Positions 35,932-45,828 are shown, numbered from the stretch's first letter. The stretch is 64,000 nt of DNA from Lysobacterales bacterium (GCA_016721015.1 JADKJL010000012.1:1-64000); one strand, 5' to 3'. Numbers and translations are program-made. Notes: generated by a model from the sequence alone, not told the origin.

Positions 35932-36693
35932 ATGACTGCGCATACCCCCGTGCTTCGTCTCTTCCCGATCCTGATCGTGCTCGTGCTCTCCATCGCGGGA
36001 TGCAGCGCGGGCGGGGATGTGCGCAAACCGATTCCCACGGCATTCATCGCCGCCCCGAAGCCGGCACAGCGACTGGTCGTGATGCTGCCGGGACGCGGCG
36101 ACGATCTCGCTTCGCTCCAGCGCAAACTGATGGCGGAAACGATCCAGGGCGCATGGCCTGACGCGGATGTGATCCTGACCGGATTGACCCTGCCGTTCTA
36201 TCGTCAGGGCCTGACAGCGAAGCGCCTGCACGATGAAATCATCGAACCGGCACGCAGCCGCGGCGACCGGGAAATCTGGCTTGCCGGCATATCCCTCGGC
36301 GGCATGGGTGCCCTCCTCTACGAACACGAATACCCAGGCCAGGTGGACGGCGTGGTTCTGCTTTCTCCGTATCTGGGTGACAAGGCGATCCAGGAGGAAG
36401 TGCGTAGCGCCGGAGGCTTGCGCAACTGGAACCCTGGGCCGCCACAACCCATAAGAGCCGACACGTTCCAACGCGAACTCTGGCGGACACTCAAGGATCT
36501 GTCGACCAACCCGTCACGCGCCGGCGTGTTCTGGCTGGCCTACGGTGCGGACGAGCCATTTCGGGCGCCAATCGAATTGATGAGCCCGATGCTGCCCGCC
36601 GGGCATGTTCTGATGCTGCCCGGACGGCATGACTGGTCGTTATGGACTCCCGCCACAGGCGCCTTGCTTGAGCGCATTCGCACCGACGAGTGA
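35932..36693 (+). CDS. Alpha/beta hydrolase lipoprotein
   Basis: This 253-aa product begins MTAHTPVLRLFPILIVLVLSIAGCSAG, with lipobox SIAGC at residues 20-24. The hydrolase core has LVVMLPGRGDD near residue 49, nucleophile elbow AGISLGGMG at about 118, and candidate triad residues in the AYGADEPF and PGRHDWSLW segments. It is probably anchored in a periplasmic membrane leaflet. The substrate is unknown. Confidence 0.83.
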   Translation: MTAHTPVLRLFPILIVLVLSIAGCSAGGDVRKPIPTAFIAAPKPAQRLVVMLPGRGDDLASLQRKLMAETIQGAWPDADVILTGLTLPFYRQGLTAKRLHDEIIEPARSRGDREIWLAGISLGGMGALLYEHEYPGQVDGVVLLSPYLGDKAIQEEVRSAGGLRNWNPGPPQPIRADTFQRELWRTLKDLSTNPSRAGVFWLAYGADEPFRAPIELMSPMLPAGHVLMLPGRHDWSLWTPATGALLERIRTDE

Positions 36694-36739
36694 GATCAGA
36701 ATCCAGGCCTTTGCGCATCGGCAGTTCTCGCACGCGGCC

Positions 36740-38413
36740 TCACGCCATCGGCAAATTGAGCCCCTGCTCTTTCGCGCAAGCCTTGGCGATTTCGTAACCG
36801 GCATCGGCGTGGCGCATGACCCCGGTTCCGGGGTCATTCCAGAGGACGCGGGCGATGCGCTTGTCGGCAGCGGCACTGCCGTCACAGACGATGACCATGC
36901 CGGAGTGCTGCGAATAGCCCATGCCGACACCACCCCCGTGATGCAGTGAGACCCAGGTCGCGCCACTGGCGACGTTCAACATCGCATTGAGCAACGGCCA
37001 GTCGCTGACCGCATCACTGCCATCCTGCATCGCTTCGGTCTCCCGGTTCGGACTGGCCACGCTGCCGGAATCCAGATGATCGCGACCGATCACGATCGGT
37101 GCCTTCAATTCTCCGTTGCGCACCATCTCGTTGAAGGCCAGGCCGAGCTTGTCGCGCACACCCAGGCCGACCCAGCAGATGCGTGCCGGCAGACCCTGGA
37201 AGCTGATCCGTTCACGCGCCATGTCGAGCCAGTTGTGCAGATGCGGGTCGTCCGGGATCAGTTCCTTGACCTTGGCATCGGTCTTGTAGATGTCCTCCGG
37301 ATCGCCGCTCAGGGCCACCCAGCGGAACGGACCGATGCCGCGACAGAACAAGGGCCGCACATAGGCCGGCACGAATCCCGGAAAATCGAATGCGTTTGCG
37401 CAACCCTCGTCGAACGCCATCTGGCGAATATTGTTGCCGTAGTCGAAGGTCGGAATGCCCTGCTTCTCGAAGGCGAGCATGGCCTCGACGTGCACGCGCA
37501 TTGATTTCTTCGCCGCATCGCGAACCTTGTCAGGATCGGTCTTCTGTTCGGCCAGCCATTGCTCGACGCTCCAGCCGATCGGCAGGTAGCCGTGCACCGG
37601 ATCATGCGCACTGGTCTGGTCGGTGACGGCATCGGGCCTGACTCCGCGACGCACGAGTTCAGGCAGGATCTCGGCGGCGTTGCCGAGCAAGGCGATCGAC
37701 TTGGCCACTCCATCCTTTGTGTATTCTTCGATACGGACCAGGGCATCATCGAGATCTGTCGCCTGTTCATCGACATAACGCGTGCGCAGGCGGAAATCGA
37801 TGCAGCGCTGCTGGCATTCGATGGTCAGCGAACTGGCTCCGGCGAGGCTTGCCGCCAGCGGCTGCGCACCGCCCATGCCACCCAGTCCGGCGGTCAGGAT
37901 CCACTTGCCTTTGAGACTGCCATCGAAATGCTGACGGCCCATCTCGACGAAGGTTTCATAAGTGCCCTGGACGATGCCTTGCGAACCGATATAAATCCAC
38001 GATCCGGCCGTCATCTGGCCGTACATCATCAGGCCCTTTCGATCGAGCTCGTTGAAATGCTCCCAGGTCGCCCAGTGCGGCACGAGATTGGAATTGGCAA
38101 TCAACACGCGCGGCGCATCGACATGGGTCGGGAATACGCCGACCGGCTTGCCTGACTGCACGAGCAGGGTTTCATCATCGCCAAGTTCACGCAGGGTTTT
38201 CAGGATCGCGTCAAAACATTCCCAGTTGCGCGCGGCGCGACCGATGCCGCCATAGACGACCAGCTCGGCCGGATTCTCGGCGACTTCGGAATCGAGATTG
38301 TTCTGCAACATGCGAAACGGCGCTTCGGTCAGCCAGCTGCGACAGCTCAACTCGCTGCCGCGCGGGGCCCGGATATGGCGCTGGGGATCCCGGCGCAATG
38401 AGGATTCGGACAT
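36740..38413 (-). CDS. hutU: Urocanate hydratase
   Basis: HutU converts urocanate to imidazolonepropionate, the second step of histidine degradation. The 557-aa frame from ATG 38413 (MSESSLRRDPQRHIRAPRG) has the standard length and motifs: LTAGLGGMGGAQPLA, the family IYIGSQGIVQGTYE stretch, and VSLHHGGGVGMGYSQHSG near the C-terminus. CAGGAAA precedes this start. The open frame upstream (38414-38674) is separate in character and is described on its own. hutH is absent nearby. Confidence 0.94.
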   Translation of the reverse strand: MSESSLRRDPQRHIRAPRGSELSCRSWLTEAPFRMLQNNLDSEVAENPAELVVYGGIGRAARNWECFDAILKTLRELGDDETLLVQSGKPVGVFPTHVDAPRVLIANSNLVPHWATWEHFNELDRKGLMMYGQMTAGSWIYIGSQGIVQGTYETFVEMGRQHFDGSLKGKWILTAGLGGMGGAQPLAASLAGASSLTIECQQRCIDFRLRTRYVDEQATDLDDALVRIEEYTKDGVAKSIALLGNAAEILPELVRRGVRPDAVTDQTSAHDPVHGYLPIGWSVEQWLAEQKTDPDKVRDAAKKSMRVHVEAMLAFEKQGIPTFDYGNNIRQMAFDEGCANAFDFPGFVPAYVRPLFCRGIGPFRWVALSGDPEDIYKTDAKVKELIPDDPHLHNWLDMARERISFQGLPARICWVGLGVRDKLGLAFNEMVRNGELKAPIVIGRDHLDSGSVASPNRETEAMQDGSDAVSDWPLLNAMLNVASGATWVSLHHGGGVGMGYSQHSGMVIVCDGSAAADKRIARVLWNDPGTGVMRHADAGYEIAKACAKEQGLNLPMA

Positions 38414-38674
38414 GGTGATTTTCCTGGGGGACGAATCGGCAAATTCTGCCTCATCTGTTACCGGGGTAGCAGGCCCCTCTGATTGCGATTGGCCGATGGC
38501 AAGGCGATTCACCGGCATTTCGTCGCGGTCGCGCCAGTTTGGCGACGCATCGTCATGGCTGGACGCGGGGCGATCCTGGCCTCTTTTCGACTTGCCACCT
38601 TCCATGTACTTGCGCCCCAACCAGTAGCCGAGCCACAGGCAAACCAGGATCGTCAGGATCTCGCTCATGCTCAT
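38414..38674 (-). CDS. Short membrane ORF in frame with hutU
   Basis: These 87 codons start at ATG 38674, whose ATGA overlaps the stop of the 253-aa membrane protein gene. The N-terminus is a membrane helix (MSMSEILTILVCLWLGYWLG), followed by a polar region. No stop codon occurs before the hutU ATG, so a 644-aa fusion could be made. A small separate membrane protein that lost its stop, or simple read-through noise, are alternatives. Confidence 0.5.
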
Positions 38675-39432
38675 GCAGATTCAACCTTCTTGGCAGTCAG
38701 GCGGGAATGCTCGCAACGAAGCAGTTCCCGGTAGGCGTGGGTGCGTTCGTATTCCGGCGTATCAAGATCCAGCATGATCAGGGTTGCATCGATCTGCTCT
38801 CCGACACGCTCAAACACCGCGGCGGCCCGCTCATCATCCATCTGCATGGCCAGATCCACCAGATCGATATTCATGCGATAGCGCAAGGAAAGTTTCCGCA
38901 ACAAATTGACCGCACAGGGCGGACACGCCAGACACTCGAACGCAATCAAGGAAAATTCGGGCCAGCTCAGTTCCAGCTCGCAGCGACAGGCAAGGAAGCG
39001 CAACAGCAGCACGATCACGACCGCCCACGAAGTCGCCGCACCCACGAGAAAACCCAACGAGCCCCAGAGCATCATCGCGATCGGCAGGATGACGAGGACA
39101 ACCCATGCCGTCATCGCAACGCGGGAATGAAGTCTGGCGATCAGTCGAGTGTGATCCCCGCAACGAGTCAGCGCCGATTCGTCCGCATGCCGCAACATCG
39201 AGCCGACCTGCCAATGGGTTCGGTACGTCGCTGCGAGCGGCGTCAACGGATTGAGCAGATAAATCCGCTTGCCGGCAATCCAGGTTTGCCGGCTGCCAAA
39301 CTCGACCTGCCAGCCTGGCCCTTGCCGCTTGACGATTGCCTCGTTGGCGTACAGCACAACGATGCAATCGAGAAGATAGATCAGGATTATCGCGACCAGC
39401 AGCAGCAGATACGGCGGAATCCCAGCGATCAA
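38671..39432 (-). CDS. Hypothetical membrane protein
   Basis: This 253-aa product has an N-terminal membrane helix (MIAGIPPYLLLLVAIILIYLLD) and two more near residues 105-145. The soluble part contains a CRCE motif and ECLACPPCA, a cysteine cluster of unknown role. It is coupled to the DUF2167 gene by an ATGA overlap (39429-39432). I do not recognise a family. Confidence 0.7.
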   Translation of the reverse strand: MIAGIPPYLLLLVAIILIYLLDCIVVLYANEAIVKRQGPGWQVEFGSRQTWIAGKRIYLLNPLTPLAATYRTHWQVGSMLRHADESALTRCGDHTRLIARLHSRVAMTAWVVLVILPIAMMLWGSLGFLVGAATSWAVVIVLLLRFLACRCELELSWPEFSLIAFECLACPPCAVNLLRKLSLRYRMNIDLVDLAMQMDDERAAAVFERVGEQIDATLIMLDLDTPEYERTHAYRELLRCEHSRLTAKKVESA

Positions 39433-40256
39433 CGACTGCTTTTCCGGCCGAAAAGCTTCTTCACAAAGCCGGCCAAACCCGCCACGCCCAGCACGATCAG
39501 CTTCCAGAATTTCGCCAGCAATCCGGATTTCGCCGCGATCGCGGCGCCACCGCCAACAACCAGGGCCGCGAGGCCATACTCGGCGACCCGATCGCCTTCA
39601 TGGAACTCGGCATAACGTTCACCGGAGTTGAACTCGAAACCCGTCAGTGACGTTTTGAACGATTGCACATCAGCCTGCAGGGTTTCCGGATCGGCGACCA
39701 GGGTCGCATTCATCACTCCGGTGCGTCCCAGAATGCGAACCGTGTAGTTGACGACCGGTTGGCCTTCGCTGATCAGTCGGACACCCCATTCCAGCCGCTT
39801 CGATTCGCTGTCGTAATGCGGTGGAACAGCCCAGCCGTCGGTGTACAGAGCCGAGATGCCAAGCCGCTTGCGTTCCTCGTTGGAGGCTTCATCACCACTC
39901 TTGATCGAGGCCAGCAACTCGTCGGCGTCGATCTTGTCGTCATCCTTCACATAACCCATCGGATTGAACGTGAACGTCGCCCACCAATCCTTGCTCTTCG
40001 ACGCCAGTACATAGAGACCGTCTTCCGGGATATTGCCGGTCAGCTCGAGAAACTTCCTGCTGCTGGCTTCGTCGAGAAAGGAAAGATCGGCGTCTGTCTT
40101 GATCACCGCCTGCGACCCGATGCGCTCGCTGCCGGGCCCGCTGTGCCAGGGCAGATTGGCAATCGGACTCTCACTGCTCCCGGATTCCTCGGAACGCACG
40201 CTGGACGAGGTCAGGAATGCGACAGCCAGCAGGACAACCGAAACAAGGTACTTCAT
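39429..40256 (-). CDS. DUF2167 family membrane protein
   Basis: This 275-aa protein begins with a signal-like sequence (MKYLVSVVLLAVAFLTSSSVRSE) and ends with a membrane helix and a basic tail (LFGRKSSR). It shows the DUF2167 features MGYVKDDDKIDADELLASIK, SALYTDGWAVPPHYDSESKRLEWG, YTVRILGRTG and YGLAALVVGGGAAIAAK. Function is unknown. ATG 40256 is preceded by AAGGAG. It leads an operon with the membrane proteins downstream that continues toward hutU. Confidence 0.85.
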   Translation of the reverse strand: MKYLVSVVLLAVAFLTSSSVRSEESGSSESPIANLPWHSGPGSERIGSQAVIKTDADLSFLDEASSRKFLELTGNIPEDGLYVLASKSKDWWATFTFNPMGYVKDDDKIDADELLASIKSGDEASNEERKRLGISALYTDGWAVPPHYDSESKRLEWGVRLISEGQPVVNYTVRILGRTGVMNATLVADPETLQADVQSFKTSLTGFEFNSGERYAEFHEGDRVAEYGLAALVVGGGAAIAAKSGLLAKFWKLIVLGVAGLAGFVKKLFGRKSSR

Positions 40257-40589
40257 AGGAACAACTCCTTTTGATCTCGAATGAACGATGAAATGAAGCG
40301 CAGACCTCTGGCCGGACTGAAAATCCGGACGCTTCCAGCAACTGATTGTCCCCGCTGACAATCATATCAACTGCGTCATTCGACTGTCTTTGCCGCAGTC
40401 TGCAGAACTCCGGATGTCTGGATTTGACATGACCGATCCACCCCGCTTGGCCACTGCATGGCGCATTGCAACGTGCCGGCTTTGGATCGGCAGGATCCGG
40501 ACCGCTTCGCAATGATTCAACAGGCCCGGTTGGGACTTTCAGGCCGCTCTTGCGTAATGTAAGGACACCGAACAACCGGAACTACCCCC
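40257..40589. other. Divergent intergenic region
   Basis: This 333-bp gap separates the DUF2167 operon (minus) from the secreted propeller-like gene (plus). No ORF or repeat stands out. Divergent promoters are expected but no clear -35/-10 pair is visible. Confidence 0.4.
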
Positions 40590-41645
40590 ATGCGAATCCA
40601 GCACATCCTTGGCATCGCCCTCATTGTCGCCGGCATGCCGACGGCCACGCGGGCAGAATTGATGATTGGTGGCTATCCGCCGGGCGCCTCCAGCGCGCAT
40701 CCACTCAGGCAGTTTTCGGCCACGGCCCAGGGTGCGGCCACTCCGATTCGCGAGATTGCCGGTGCGGCGACACAATTGAACGGGCCGGCCAATGTCAGCT
40801 ACGAGGCGAACGAAGGGTTGCTCTATGTTTCCGACTACTGGGGCCAGGCGATCCGCGTGTTTCCGGCTTTCGCCAGCGGTGATGTTGCGCCCCTGCGCAC
40901 CATCAATCCGCCGCTGCTCGGCCAGCCACGCGGAAATGTCCCGATCGCCGCACTGGACGAGCTCATCGTCATAGCGAGCAACTGCTGCATCTACACCTTT
41001 CCGCTGCATGCCAGCGGCAGCGCGGTAAACCGGATCCGCAGCATCAACTGGGGCGGCGGCTCCAGCGGCATCACCGAGCTGAACAATCCCAGCTCGCTGA
41101 TCTGGCTGCCGACGAGCGATGAAGTCGCCGTGGTGGATTACGATTTTGCCACCTTTGAAACAAAAGTTGTGTTCCATTCGCGCCTGACGGATGGCAGCGC
41201 CGTGCCGACCCGCGTGCTGAAGAGCGCGCACACCGTCAATGCCGCCGGACTCGCGCATGATCCCGTCCAGCACAAATTGTTTCTCCTGACCTATTCGACC
41301 AGCGACAATGTCGCCTTCGAGGCCCATGTGCGTGTATTTGCGGATACGGCTTCCGGACTCGATGCGCCGCTGTACAGCATCGAAGGACCAACCACGCAGC
41401 TGGACTATCAAGCGCCCGACTACCCAGCCGGCCTCGGCATCGATCCAAGCCTGCATCGCTTGATGGTCGGCATCGCCGCCAACGGAAACCCGGCCAGCAA
41501 CAAGGTGGTCGGCTTCGATCTGAATGCCAGTGGCAACGCCACGCCGGTGCAAGTGCTGACGGGCGCTTCATTGAGCCCCGGAACAATCGGCACCCCGTTT
41601 TCCGTTCCGCTGGATGCCATTTTTGCCAACGGATTCGACAACTGA
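40590..41645 (+). CDS. Secreted propeller-like protein with C-terminal IFANGFDN tail
   Basis: The 351-aa product has a signal peptide (MRIQHILGIALIVAGMPTATRAEL). The body has recurring blocks (EANEGLLYVSDYWGQAIRVFPAFASGDV, SLHRLMVGIAANG) that look like an NHL or six-bladed beta-propeller. The C-terminus reads DAIFANGFDN, almost identical to the end of the subtilase at 54823. Ligand unknown. Confidence 0.72.
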   Translation: MRIQHILGIALIVAGMPTATRAELMIGGYPPGASSAHPLRQFSATAQGAATPIREIAGAATQLNGPANVSYEANEGLLYVSDYWGQAIRVFPAFASGDVAPLRTINPPLLGQPRGNVPIAALDELIVIASNCCIYTFPLHASGSAVNRIRSINWGGGSSGITELNNPSSLIWLPTSDEVAVVDYDFATFETKVVFHSRLTDGSAVPTRVLKSAHTVNAAGLAHDPVQHKLFLLTYSTSDNVAFEAHVRVFADTASGLDAPLYSIEGPTTQLDYQAPDYPAGLGIDPSLHRLMVGIAANGNPASNKVVGFDLNASGNATPVQVLTGASLSPGTIGTPFSVPLDAIFANGFDN

Positions 41646-41762
41646 TCGCGTGATTGCGACATCCTGATCGGCGTGCGACGCACGTAACGTGTGTTCCACT
41701 GAGGAATGGCACAGCGTCGCCGGCATGAGCGACAATGCACGATCGAATCCGCTCCCTTTCGC

Positions 41763-43037
41763 ATGTTGAATTTCAGATTTTGCATCCTGGCTTGCCTGGC
41801 TCTGGCGCTTGGCGCCTGCTCCGCGGTGGTGCCGCGCCAGGCGCAATCCGTGCGCGCGCCATTGCTGTTGATCTCGATCGACGGATTTCGTGCCGACTAT
41901 CTCGATCGCGGCCTGACCCCCACGCTGAACGCACTCGCCGATGGCGGCGTTCGCGCCGAATACATGCGCCCGTCATTCCCGTCACTGACCTTCCCGAACC
42001 ACTATGCGCTGATCACGGGCCTGCGCCCGGACCGCAATGGCATCGTCGCCAACACGATGGAGGATGACCGGATTCCAGGCCAGAAATTCACCATGTGGAA
42101 CCGTGAATCAGTACAAAATCCAAAATGGTGGAATCAGGGCATCCCCCTCTGGAATACGGCGCAGCGAAATGGCCTGCATTCCGGAATCATGTTCTGGCCT
42201 GGCTCCGAGGCCGCCGTGCAGGGTACACAACCCGAATTCTGGGAAGCCTACGACAAGAAACTGGCGGGAGTATCCCGCGTGGACAAGATCCTCGACTGGC
42301 TGGAGCTGCCTGAAGAAACGCGTCCGAGCCTGATGACGCTGTACCTCGACACCATTGATACGGTCGGCCATCGATACGGACCGGAATCCGACGAGCTCAA
42401 CGCCGAGCTCAGCGTTGTCGATGCAACGATCCGACGCCTGATCGACGGACTCATCGAACGCAAACTGGACGAAGCGCTGAATATCGTCATTGTTTCAGAT
42501 CACGGCATGAGCGCGACTTCGCCGGAACGCGTGATTTACCTCGATGACCTGCTTCCGGCCGACTACGCGCGTGTCGTCAGCTATGGCGTATTGACTGGAA
42601 TCAAGCCGGTCCGCAGCCATGGCCGAGACACCGAAGCAATCCTGTTCACCCGCCATGACCACATGCGTTGCTGGCGCAAGACCGAACTGCCGTCACGTTT
42701 TCACTACGGCAAGAACCGTCGCGTGCCACCATTGCTTTGCCTGGCGGATCCCGGATGGATCATTTCCGATCACGCCACGCTGGCGGCGAAGGCACATTTT
42801 TCCTACGGCGAGCACGGCTACGACAACAATCACCGGGACATGCGCGCGTTATTCATCGCCCATGGGCCCGCATTTCGAAATGGCGTCGTCTTGGCGCCAT
42901 TCGACAACGTCGATGTCTATCCGCTGCTTGCCTATTTACTCGGCATCGAGGCCGAATCCAACGACGGCAATTTCGACGATGTACGCGACGCGCTTCTCGA
43001 TTCGGGCGCCGCGCTCAGGCATGCAGGCGTGCGATGA
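41763..43037 (+). CDS. Nucleotide pyrophosphatase/phosphodiesterase-like lipoprotein
   Basis: The 424-aa lipoprotein begins MLNFRFCILACLALALGACSAV. It shows the NPP/alkaline phosphatase superfamily motifs: LLISIDGFRADYLDRG (metal Asp), FPSLTFPNHYALITGLRPDRNGI with the Thr nucleophile in SLTFPNH, LDTIDTVGHRYGP, IVSDHGMS and YGEHGYDNNHRDMRALFIAHGP. It likely hydrolyses nucleotide or phosphodiester bonds outside the cytoplasm. ATG 41763 was chosen because it starts the signal peptide. The 3' end overlaps hutF by 23 bp, convergent. Confidence 0.88.
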   Translation: MLNFRFCILACLALALGACSAVVPRQAQSVRAPLLLISIDGFRADYLDRGLTPTLNALADGGVRAEYMRPSFPSLTFPNHYALITGLRPDRNGIVANTMEDDRIPGQKFTMWNRESVQNPKWWNQGIPLWNTAQRNGLHSGIMFWPGSEAAVQGTQPEFWEAYDKKLAGVSRVDKILDWLELPEETRPSLMTLYLDTIDTVGHRYGPESDELNAELSVVDATIRRLIDGLIERKLDEALNIVIVSDHGMSATSPERVIYLDDLLPADYARVVSYGVLTGIKPVRSHGRDTEAILFTRHDHMRCWRKTELPSRFHYGKNRRVPPLLCLADPGWIISDHATLAAKAHFSYGEHGYDNNHRDMRALFIAHGPAFRNGVVLAPFDNVDVYPLLAYLLGIEAESNDGNFDDVRDALLDSGAALRHAGVR

Positions 43038-44448
43038 CCGCACGATAGCGCGCCGCTATGCGCGCCTCGTCACGATGCCGGAAATCTCGCACCACCCACT
43101 CGCCGTTGACCATCACGTCGCGCACCAGATTCGAGTTTCCCGCGAACATCCAGGTATCGAGCAGGTTTGACTGGTCGCGGCCGGCGAGCAACGGGGATGT
43201 CTCGTCGAGCACAAGCAGATCGGCGCGATTGCCGACCGACGGCACGCCGGGTTTTCCACCCAGGAACGACCCGATCGGCATACCCGACGCGTTGGCGCCA
43301 CCCTGCAGGGCGCTGCCATACAGAACTGCACCGGTACTCGGCTGATCTTCGCTTGTCGCTATGTTTCTATGCCGCGTGATCAGGCGTTGGCCGTATTCGA
43401 GCCAGCGCAATTCCTCGATCGGCGACACCGAGATATGGCTGTCCGAGCCGATGCCGATGATGCCGCCGGCATCGAGCCAAGCCCTGAGCGGAAACAGGCC
43501 GTCGCCAAGATTCGCCTCGGTGGTTGGACACAACCCCACGGTCGCGCGGGTGGCCACGAGTTGGCCCAGCTCGGTCGCGTCGATGTGGGTGGCATGCACG
43601 AGGCACCAACGCGAATCGACCGGTGCGTGGTCGAGCAGCCATTCGATCGGACGGGCATTGCGCACAGCCAGGCAATCCTGCACTTCACCGATCTGCTCGG
43701 CGATATGGATGTGGATCGGCATCATCGCTCCCGGCGCACTGCTGCGCGTTTGCGGCATGCCGTTGATCCCTTCGAGCACGGCGTGCATCGCATGCTCGGG
43801 AACCGCACGCAGCGAATGCAGGGCCACGCCAATGCGCAGATGGGCGTTTTCAAGCAGGCGCAGGCGCTCGACCAGGCGCAGATAACCGTCCACGTCGTGG
43901 GCGAAGCGGCTTTGGCGAGGGTTCAATGCGCGACCATCGAATCCACCCGTCATGTACAGCGTCGGCAGCAAGGTCAGGCCGATGCCTGCCTCGTGCGCGG
44001 CATCGATCAGGGCCAGGGACATCGCCGCGTGGTCGGCATAGGGCGTCCCGTCCGGTTGATGGTGCAGGTAGTGAAACTCGCAGACATGCGTGTAACCGGC
44101 CTTGAGCATCTCGACATAGAGCTGGGTCGCGATCGCACGCAGGTCATCCGGACCGACCTTGCCGGCGAATGCATACATGACCTCGCGCCAGGTCCAGAAA
44201 CTGTCCGCGGGATCACCACGACGTTCGGCCAGACCGGCCATCGCACGCTGGAAGGCATGTGAATGCAGGTTCGGCATGCCGGGCACGACCCACCGCCCGA
44301 GCGACTCCGCGCCATCCCCGGCCACGCCGGACTGCACGTCGAGCAGCGCGCCCGGGTAGTAGCGCCCGCTATCGACCTCGAACCGCACGTCATTGCGCCA
44401 GCCGTCGGCGAACCAGGCATTCCCGGCGTGAAAATGTCGACTGCTCAT
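43015..44448 (-). CDS. hutF: Formimidoylglutamate deiminase
   Basis: HutF deaminates N-formimidoyl-glutamate to N-formylglutamate and ammonia, the alternative histidine branch completed by HutG. The 477-aa amidohydrolase-superfamily protein has PNLHSHAFQRAM (metal HxH, about residue 63), IHIHIAEQIGEVQDC, VHATHIDATEL and GIGSDSHISVSPIEELR. It is divergent from hutI. HutG is not in the window. Confidence 0.92.
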   Translation of the reverse strand: MSSRHFHAGNAWFADGWRNDVRFEVDSGRYYPGALLDVQSGVAGDGAESLGRWVVPGMPNLHSHAFQRAMAGLAERRGDPADSFWTWREVMYAFAGKVGPDDLRAIATQLYVEMLKAGYTHVCEFHYLHHQPDGTPYADHAAMSLALIDAAHEAGIGLTLLPTLYMTGGFDGRALNPRQSRFAHDVDGYLRLVERLRLLENAHLRIGVALHSLRAVPEHAMHAVLEGINGMPQTRSSAPGAMMPIHIHIAEQIGEVQDCLAVRNARPIEWLLDHAPVDSRWCLVHATHIDATELGQLVATRATVGLCPTTEANLGDGLFPLRAWLDAGGIIGIGSDSHISVSPIEELRWLEYGQRLITRHRNIATSEDQPSTGAVLYGSALQGGANASGMPIGSFLGGKPGVPSVGNRADLLVLDETSPLLAGRDQSNLLDTWMFAGNSNLVRDVMVNGEWVVRDFRHRDEARIAARYRAVIARLHA

Positions 44449-44470
44449 GCACTCGCTCCTGGAACTCGAT

Positions 44471-44485
44471 CGTCGATTATCGACG
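44471..44485. promoter_or_regulatory. Candidate operator palindrome between hutF and hutI
   Basis: CGTCGAT-T-ATCGACG is a perfect palindrome with a single central base, 23 bp upstream of the hutF start and 84 bp upstream of the hutI start. It could bind a hut regulator. It does not resemble the known Pseudomonas HutC site (TGTATA type), so the binding protein is not predicted. Confidence 0.4.
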
Positions 44486-44568
44486 CTGGCGAGCGATCAC
44501 GATAGCGGCCCCTGGCCGCAATGGTCGGCTGCCGCAGACAGACCATGCAGGTCTGCGATAATCGACCC

Positions 44569-45828
44569 ATGGACACGAAACCAACGACTTCGCTTTGGGA
44601 TGGCCTGCTGATTGATTGTCGGCTGGCCACGATGAACGATACCGGCGTCGCATTCGGCGCGATCCACGACGCCGCAATCGGCTGGAAGGATGGCCGGATC
44701 GTTTTTGCCGACGCGATGCGTACCCTGCCCGGCAAACCGGACCAGCTGTCGGCACAGGTCGAATCCGCAGCGGGTGCCTGGATAACGCCGGGCCTGATCG
44801 ATTGCCACACCCATCTGGTATTCGGCGGCAATCGCGCCAACGAATTCGATCAACGCCTGAATGGCGCGAGCTATGAAGACATTGCACGTGCTGGAGGCGG
44901 TATCGCTTCCACGGTCACGGCCACCCGTGCGCTCGATGATGCCAGCCTGCTCGCCGAATCCCTGCCGCGCGCTCGTGCCCTCGTTGAGGGCGGCGTGACC
45001 TCGATCGAGATCAAGTCCGGCTATGGCCTTGATCTCGACAACGAAATAAAGATGCTGCGTGTCGCACGCAAGGTCGGCATGCAGCTCGGCATCGACGTGC
45101 GTACGACCTTTCTCGGTGCGCACGCGCTGCCACCCGAGTTCCGCGGTCGCCAGGACGATTATGTCGCGCACATCTGTGAGGTCATGCTGCCCGAAATTGC
45201 CCGCAGCGGACTCGCCGATGCGGTGGATGCATTCTGCGAAAAGATCGCCTTTACGCCCGATCAGACGCGTCAGGTTTTCAGTCGCGCCCGCGCACTCGGC
45301 CTGCCGGTCAAACTGCATGCCGACCAGTTGTCGGATCTGGGCGGCGCGGCGCTCAGTGCCGAATTTGGCGGACTCTCGGCCGATCACATTGAACACACGA
45401 GCGAGGATGGCGTGCGTGCGATGGCGAAGGCCGGTACGGTCGCCGTGCTGTTGCCCGGCGCGTTCTACGCGCTGCGTGATACCACCCTGCCACCGATTGC
45501 CGCTCTGCGCGAACACGCTGTACCCATGGCCGTGGCGACTGATCTGAACCCGGGCACGTCACCGCTGCTGTCGCTGCGTCTGGCCATGAACATGGCCTGC
45601 ACCCAATTCCGACTGACGCCCGAGGAAGCCTTGCGCGGTGCCACGACCCACGCCGCTCGCGCGCTCGGCTTGCATGATCGCGGACGTCTCGCCGCCGGGC
45701 TGCGTGCCGACTTCACGATCTGGAATGCAGCCTCTCCTGCCGATCTGTGCTACTGGATTGGCGGCTCGCTGGCACGCTCGGTTGTTGCCGAGGGTAGGCT
45801 TGTTGCAGGCCGGGAGTTCGCTCAATGA
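44569..45828 (+). CDS. hutI: Imidazolonepropionase
   Basis: HutI opens the imidazolone ring, making formimidoylglutamate for HutF. The 419-aa metal-dependent amidohydrolase shows PGLIDCHTHLVFGGNRANEFDQRLNG (HTH metal site, about residue 77), GVTSIEIKSGYGLD, KLHADQLSDLGGAALSAEFGG, DHIEHTSEDGVRAMA and ATDLNPGTSP. ATG 44569 is used; the longer frame begins 16 codons earlier. Its stop overlaps the next gene (ATGA at 45825), so the patatin is translationally coupled. Confidence 0.95.
   Translation: MDTKPTTSLWDGLLIDCRLATMNDTGVAFGAIHDAAIGWKDGRIVFADAMRTLPGKPDQLSAQVESAAGAWITPGLIDCHTHLVFGGNRANEFDQRLNGASYEDIARAGGGIASTVTATRALDDASLLAESLPRARALVEGGVTSIEIKSGYGLDLDNEIKMLRVARKVGMQLGIDVRTTFLGAHALPPEFRGRQDDYVAHICEVMLPEIARSGLADAVDAFCEKIAFTPDQTRQVFSRARALGLPVKLHADQLSDLGGAALSAEFGGLSADHIEHTSEDGVRAMAKAGTVAVLLPGAFYALRDTTLPPIAALREHAVPMAVATDLNPGTSPLLSLRLAMNMACTQFRLTPEEALRGATTHAARALGLHDRGRLAAGLRADFTIWNAASPADLCYWIGGSLARSVVAEGRLVAGREFAQ

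Noticed and set aside
36740..45828. Complete histidine degradation operon
   Set aside because: Only hutU, hutF and hutI are present, on two strands with unrelated genes between; hutH and hutG are not seen.
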